A DNA stretch of 64,000 bases from Macrostomum hystrix (taxonomy: Eukaryota; Platyhelminthes; Macrostomidae), in assembly GCA_950097015.1 (NCBI GenBank), contig CATNEN010000039.1, positions 9,766,001-9,830,000 of the forward strand. Reading direction: 5' to 3'. Both the position numbers and the translations under genes were made by a program. The notes beneath the pieces were generated by a model. The model did no database searches and was not told where the DNA came from. It saw nothing but the letters and a program-made list of their open reading frames with translations. Below are positions 60,311 to 64,000 of the stretch, piece by piece. Each line of letters opens with the position of its first letter. Position 1 is the stretch's first letter.

Positions 60311-62214
60311 TCACATGGCTTGCGCCCAGTAGGCCATGCCGCCCATAACGGCCACACTGGCGCCGATCATGAAGCTCCATTGCTCGGTCTGCGCTTGACG
60401 CTTTTCCATGTACAACAGCACACGCGCGTAACACCCAGTTCTGTGCAGCTTTATAAGCCGGGGTTTTTTTCCCGCCTGGATACTACCTGCCTGCTGGGTC
60501 AGGCTATGAATAACGGGACCACTGAGACTGCTGCAGTTCAACGACCGTCCTGTGTCTGTTTTCAAACAGCATGACTCAGGCGGCGGCGGGTCGACTAGCT
60601 GTTCGCCGATCTTTAATCCCGAGTTGGCAGCCGCGAAGCTCCTGTCAAAGAATTGAGCCTCCCAGCTAGCACCCTTCTTTCTGGGCGCCAATGCGTAGTC
60701 GTAATGGTTATTGATGCCGCAGCAGCTAAAATTAGTTTGAATCTTGTCCAGCAATCGGTCCATGTTGACGCCCTTCCACGGCTCCAGCTTGTACTCCAAC
60801 AGGGCTCGACGAATCGAATCGTGCAAGATTTCCTTCTTCGCCTGGGTAATCTCGCGCCTGGCGCTCAAGTTGATGCAGACTCCGACACTCAGGCTGGCGG
60901 TGAGTTTGGCGGATGAATGACTTTCTATAATGATGGAAGTGCGAGCTGTCAGGACTTTCATCCTTGGGGTACCCGGGAGAGTGCACAGCAGACTCACAAT
61001 GGACTGTGGATATCTTACTGTAAGTAACAGATATTCTACTGTGGACAGCAGACATTCTACTGTGAACAGCAGACATTCTACTGTGGACAGCAGACATTCT
61101 ACTGTGGACAGCAGACATTCTACTGTGGACAGCAGACATTCTACTGTGGACAGCAGACATTCTACTGTGAACAGCAGACATTCTACTGTGGACAGCAGAC
61201 ATTCTACTGTGGACAGCAGACATTCTACTGTGGACAGCAGACATTCTACTGTGGACAGCAGACATTCTACTGTGGACAGCAGACATTCTACTGTGGACAG
61301 CAGACATTCTACTGTGGACAGCAGACATTCTACTGTGGACAGCAGACATTCTACTGTGGACAGCAGACATTCTACTGTGGACAGCAGACATTCTACTGTG
61401 GACAGCAGACATTCTACTGTGGACAGCAGACATTCTGCAGTGGACAGCAGACATTCTACTGTGGACAGCAGACATTCTACTATGGACAGCAGACAGTGGT
61501 CAGGGCGTCGGACTCACGACTTCAAGGTCGGGGGTTGGAAAAAATGTGTTATTTAGCAAGACAATTAACTCTGCATTGCTCTAGTTCTCCCAGCCGTTAA
61601 ATGGGTACCAGCATCAGCTGGGGTAATTGAGGGTGAGTGTGCCATTCACCAGTCTATGGACTGAAAAGCCGTACGCAGCCATTAAAAGCGATTCGCAATA
61701 GCTGCGGCTGTGCTGTTGGCAACACATCTGACAGCACATTATGAATTAATCATTTTATTATTTCGATCCAATAAAAAGACAGCTCCTGCTGCGCACTGTA
61801 CCTGAGAACGAAGGAGACGCTGCCGATGAAGTAAATGATGCTCACAGTATCCGTGGCAGCTCTACGCATTTTTAATTTTTTAGATAGATAGTCAGGGTAG
61901 AGCTGCAACAGACAGGCGGGCCTCTCCAAGCCGGCCATCTGCAATAGGACAGTCAGCATGGCACACGTGGAGATCACCAGTATAGTCACGACCAGAGCCA
62001 CAATTGTCAAACATAGCCGTGTGTCGATGTCGCCGCCTTTGTCCAAGTCCTCCTTGGTCAACAACAGTGCCACCAAGTCCAGCTTGTTCTTCGTAGTGCC
62101 AATCTGCTCGCGAAACGCAAGCACAATGGCACAGAAGCAAAAGTTGAAGAAGGACGGCAGCAACCTCAGCGACAGAAGCACCAGCTTAAAACCTTCCAGT
62201 GATGATTCTGGCAT
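60311..62214 (-). CDS. Tetraspanin, two exons
   Basis: Exons on the minus strand: 62214-61802 and 60893-60311, joined in phase (AG|C) to give 331 aa. Exon 1 encodes TM1 (LLPSFFNFCFCAIVLAF), the small loop, TM2 (LTIVALVVTILVISTCAMLTV) and the first half of TM3 (IIYFIGSVSFVL), which exon 2 completes (SLSVGVCINL). The large extracellular loop has the diagnostic CCG motif (FSCCGINNHYDY, about residue 195) and a second PESCC-type cysteine pair. TM4 is WSFMIGASVAVMGGMAYWAQ, and the cytoplasmic tail is essentially absent. The protein should organise membrane microdomains at the cell surface or in endosomes. It is longer than most tetraspanins because of an extended large loop. The single intron holds a 21-bp array and a SINE. 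Confidence 0.9.
61020..61495 (-). repeat. 21-bp tandem array (about 22 units) in the tetraspanin intron
   Basis: The plus-strand unit is ACATTCTACTGTGGACAGCA plus G. On the gene's strand it reads CTGCTGTCCACAGTAGAATG, again ending a pyrimidine-rich stretch in CAG. The 21-bp length keeps frames open on both strands (MSAVHSR and STVDSRH heptads), which are not real proteins. Confidence 0.97.
61496..61737 (+). repeat. SINE family B copy in the tetraspanin intron
   Basis: It starts inside the tRNA-like head (GTGGTCAGGGCGTCGGACTC, then CACGACTTCAAGGTCGGGGG). It continues with GTTAAATGGGTACCAGCATC, GGACTGAAAAGCCGTACGCA and GGCTGTGCTGTTGGC. It is inserted directly at the end of the 21-bp array and antisense to the tetraspanin. 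Confidence 0.85.
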
Positions 62215-62229
62215 CGTTGCTGTAATTCA

Positions 62230-62835
62230 CCCTGCGATTCCACTGGTCTACGTCAGCAGATGTAGCGAGATATGTATAAGAGCTCAATTGAAATGCTAAT
62301 TTTCAAAGCTACTGGCCGCTATTTTCTTGTTTATTTATTGCATTTCCACCTTAGTTAAGCCACCAACATGCAAGTGATAGGATCCAACATATTAATAAAA
62401 TTCATCAATTTAAATCGTTTAAGCATGTTGTCTATGGTTAAACTTGCTAACTGCCAAGTAATTAAGCCATTCGAAACATTACTTGCTCTTAAATCTCAAC
62501 TAGCATGCCAAAGTCTGCGTTACCCTATATCATTACACATATAGAGGCTTCTAACTGATTGTTGTCAGTCATTGTTGTGGTATGGGAGTCTGTTCTTGAA
62601 AGTGGTATATGACTACTCCAAGTAGTTATTATGAGTATTTACTTGTCTGGCCGAATTTAGATAGTTAGAAATTATTTTGTTTTTCTACGTTTTTATGTTA
62701 GACCTCTTAATAGTCGTTTACTACTCAGAGCCATAGAACAGTGCTAATATACCTGTGAGAGTGGTGCCTCATCCCATCCTTGTCGGAGCAATAAGTGTAT
62801 CGGTGGCATGTAAGGCGACAACTCTGTACAGTTGC
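62230..62835. other. Spacer upstream of the tetraspanin gene
   Basis: Unique AT-rich sequence; a weak TTATACAT element on the minus strand lies about 60 bases upstream of the tetraspanin ATG. No gene was seen. Confidence 0.4.
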
Positions 62836-62847
62836 TTGCTTGGCAAG

Positions 62848-63222
62848 AGGGGGTCGGTGGCAGAGCGGTTATCGCGTTTGCCTCTCGCACCACGGTCCCT
62901 AAGTTCGATTCCACGGCGAGGCCACACTTATTTGGGGGGCAGCCGCAGAGAGAAGGCTTGGGGGCTTGTCGTGAAATTTACGCCCTTGAGGGCCAACCTC
63001 CAAGGCACAGTGAAGTGTACACTGCCTGACGATGAGAAAGTCAGGGCAGATGTACACACCTGTGTGAGCGAGTGCCTGCATACAGAATCTGTGTGTGTGC
63101 GTGTGTGCTCTGGATTCAGCGAAATGGGCAGAATTGCCTCCTCGCTGGCTGCGGGTCTAGTGTCACTAAATGATGTGCCATTGCCCGCAGACCTCCTGCA
63201 ATTATTAATATTATTATTATTA
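62848..63222 (+). mobile_element. Full-length SINE, family A
   Basis: A tRNA-like head (GTGGCAGAGCGGTTATCGCG A box; TAAGTTCGATTCCACGGCGA B box) is followed by a ~290-bp body and an ATT-repeat tail. It is flanked by a 12-bp imperfect target duplication: TTGCTTGGCAAG at 62836-62847 and TTGCTTGACAAG at 63223-63234. The head resembles a Ser/Leu-type tRNA. This is the reference copy for the family in this window (others at 10281, 23267, 40352 and 50973). Confidence 0.92.
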
Positions 63223-63234
63223 TTGCTTGACAAG

Positions 63235-63789
63235 TAAGATACTTATGAAGCTAAAAACACAACCTGTATTTTAGACGAACAACGTGTTTATTTCGCACGC
63301 CCAGGTGCATCTTAAGGTTGGTTATAAAACGTGCGAACAAATTACATGAGGATTGCAAAGAAAATTAGTTATTTTCTTGGTTATAAAAAAAGAAAGGAAA
63401 ATGTCTGTCAATATGCCTGTGTTGTGCTGCACTTTAAACTACATTAATGTGGCCTCGCCACATAATGAGACTCAACCCTTAAAATAAGCAGCTTAAAAAT
63501 GCCAGGTCAGACCTCTACGCGGAGTATTTTCTGCAGCACAGCAATGCGATGTGTCTCAATTTCTACTTCAGGCGATTATGTAAACACTGCCTTGTAAATA
63601 TAAATTTTACCGCTACTGACTGGAGTACCTGAACTGATAATGATCAAATGTAGAAGAAGTAGCTTGACTCGAGTAGAGAAAATGATAAGCCAGTGAATCG
63701 CCAGCGAGTGAGACCTAAGATACAGAATTAAGGATTCAAGGCACGGACTGTGAAGGCGAATTTCACTGCTGTTTCAAGCCCACGCAAGT
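63235..63789. other. Upstream region of the last gene
   Basis: Unique sequence with no frame of interest; presumably distal promoter. Confidence 0.35.
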
Positions 63790-63797
63790 TATATAAA
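63790..63797 (+). promoter_or_regulatory. TATA box of the transporter gene
   Basis: TATATAAA lies 71 bases before the ATG at 63868, predicting a transcription start near 63825 and a 5' UTR of about 45 bases. Confidence 0.6.
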
Positions 63798-63867
63798 AAA
63801 CTAGTCGCAAAATCTTCTCGAAAAGCGCGAGTTTTCGATCCAAAAGCGAAGCGTCGGTTCAGAAGAA

Positions 63868-64000
63868 ATGCGCAACGATTTCCTCAAAAACAACCGGCTG
63901 ATTTTAGCCGCCTCAATCGGCGTCGGCCTGCTGATCGCCCTGATCTTCTTCTGGATCGGCTACGCAGCCAGGCCACCGCCTGACACCAGCCGCCTGCAGG
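63868..64000 (+). CDS. N-terminus of a probable excitatory amino acid transporter (SLC1/EAAT), cut by the window end
   Basis: From the ATG the frame reads MRNDFLKNNRLILAASIGVG and continues into a hydrophobic helix (LLIALIFFWIGYAAR) and a PPPDTSRLQ turn before the window stops. EAAT proteins typically open with an RxFLxxNxLLxL-type segment that forms TM1. The spacing and the FLKNNRLIL start fit that pattern. The call rests on 44 residues only, without the diagnostic later motifs, so other multi-pass proteins remain possible. Confidence 0.5.
   Translation, partial: MRNDFLKNNRLILAASIGVGLLIALIFFWIGYAARPPPDTSRLQ

Noticed and set aside
60732-61556. Long frames on both strands encoding MSAVHSR or STVDSRH heptads
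   Set aside because: They are by-products of the 21-bp array in the tetraspanin intron.

Overview
This window is nuclear DNA from an invertebrate animal. The genes are split by GT-AG introns, and the products are metazoan: an EAG potassium channel, a K+-dependent Na+/Ca2+ exchanger, a tetraspanin and a probable SLC1 glutamate transporter. tRNA-derived SINEs, a Ty3/gypsy LTR element and an extreme load of minisatellites fill the rest. Moderate GC, short introns swollen by tandem arrays and the overall style would suit a lophotrochozoan such as a free-living flatworm (Macrostomum-like), but no marker here fixes the species and that placement is a guess.

Layout. 0.3-2.2 kb: 25-bp satellite. 3.7-12.3 kb (+): complete ten-exon EAG channel gene (1041 aa predicted). 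12.3-17.9 kb: AT-rich spacer with a SINE and an unrecognised diverged-repeat region. 17.9-26.1 kb (+): DEAH-box helicase fused to a RING-IBR-RING ubiquitin ligase module, with a 21-bp array in its last intron. 26.2-30.5 kb: two large satellites (28 bp and 23 bp). 31.7-36.4 kb (-): young Ty3/gypsy element with apparently identical 237-bp LTRs and a 5-bp target duplication, carrying an internal deletion and frameshift. 36.4-40.3 kb: fields of degenerate 20-21 bp and ~65-bp repeats and an inverted-repeat element. 41.3-53.2 kb (+): thirteen-exon K+-dependent Na+/Ca2+ exchanger (757 aa), with arrays in introns 1, 3, 5, 6 and 8. 55.0-57.5 kb (-): unrecognised mucin-like single-pass membrane protein with a TATA promoter. 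58.1-59.2 kb (-): FkbM-like methyltransferase. 60.3-62.2 kb (-): two-exon tetraspanin. 63.87 kb to the end (+): first exon of a probable excitatory amino acid transporter behind a TATA box.

Functionally, several genes are membrane proteins of excitable or secretory cells (EAG channel, Na+/Ca2+-K+ exchanger, tetraspanin, probable glutamate transporter, mucin-like receptor), but nothing shows that they are co-regulated. The helicase-RBR ligase is the only gene suggesting RNA processing or antiviral/ubiquitin biology. The most unusual property is structural. Many introns are filled with tandem repeats whose transcript-strand sequence resembles a 3' splice site (pyrimidine-rich stretch plus CAG) in nearly every unit. 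In the exchanger gene one such 41-bp array abuts the exon 7 acceptor. Exon models were built by matching splice sites and reading phase by hand; no transcript evidence was available.
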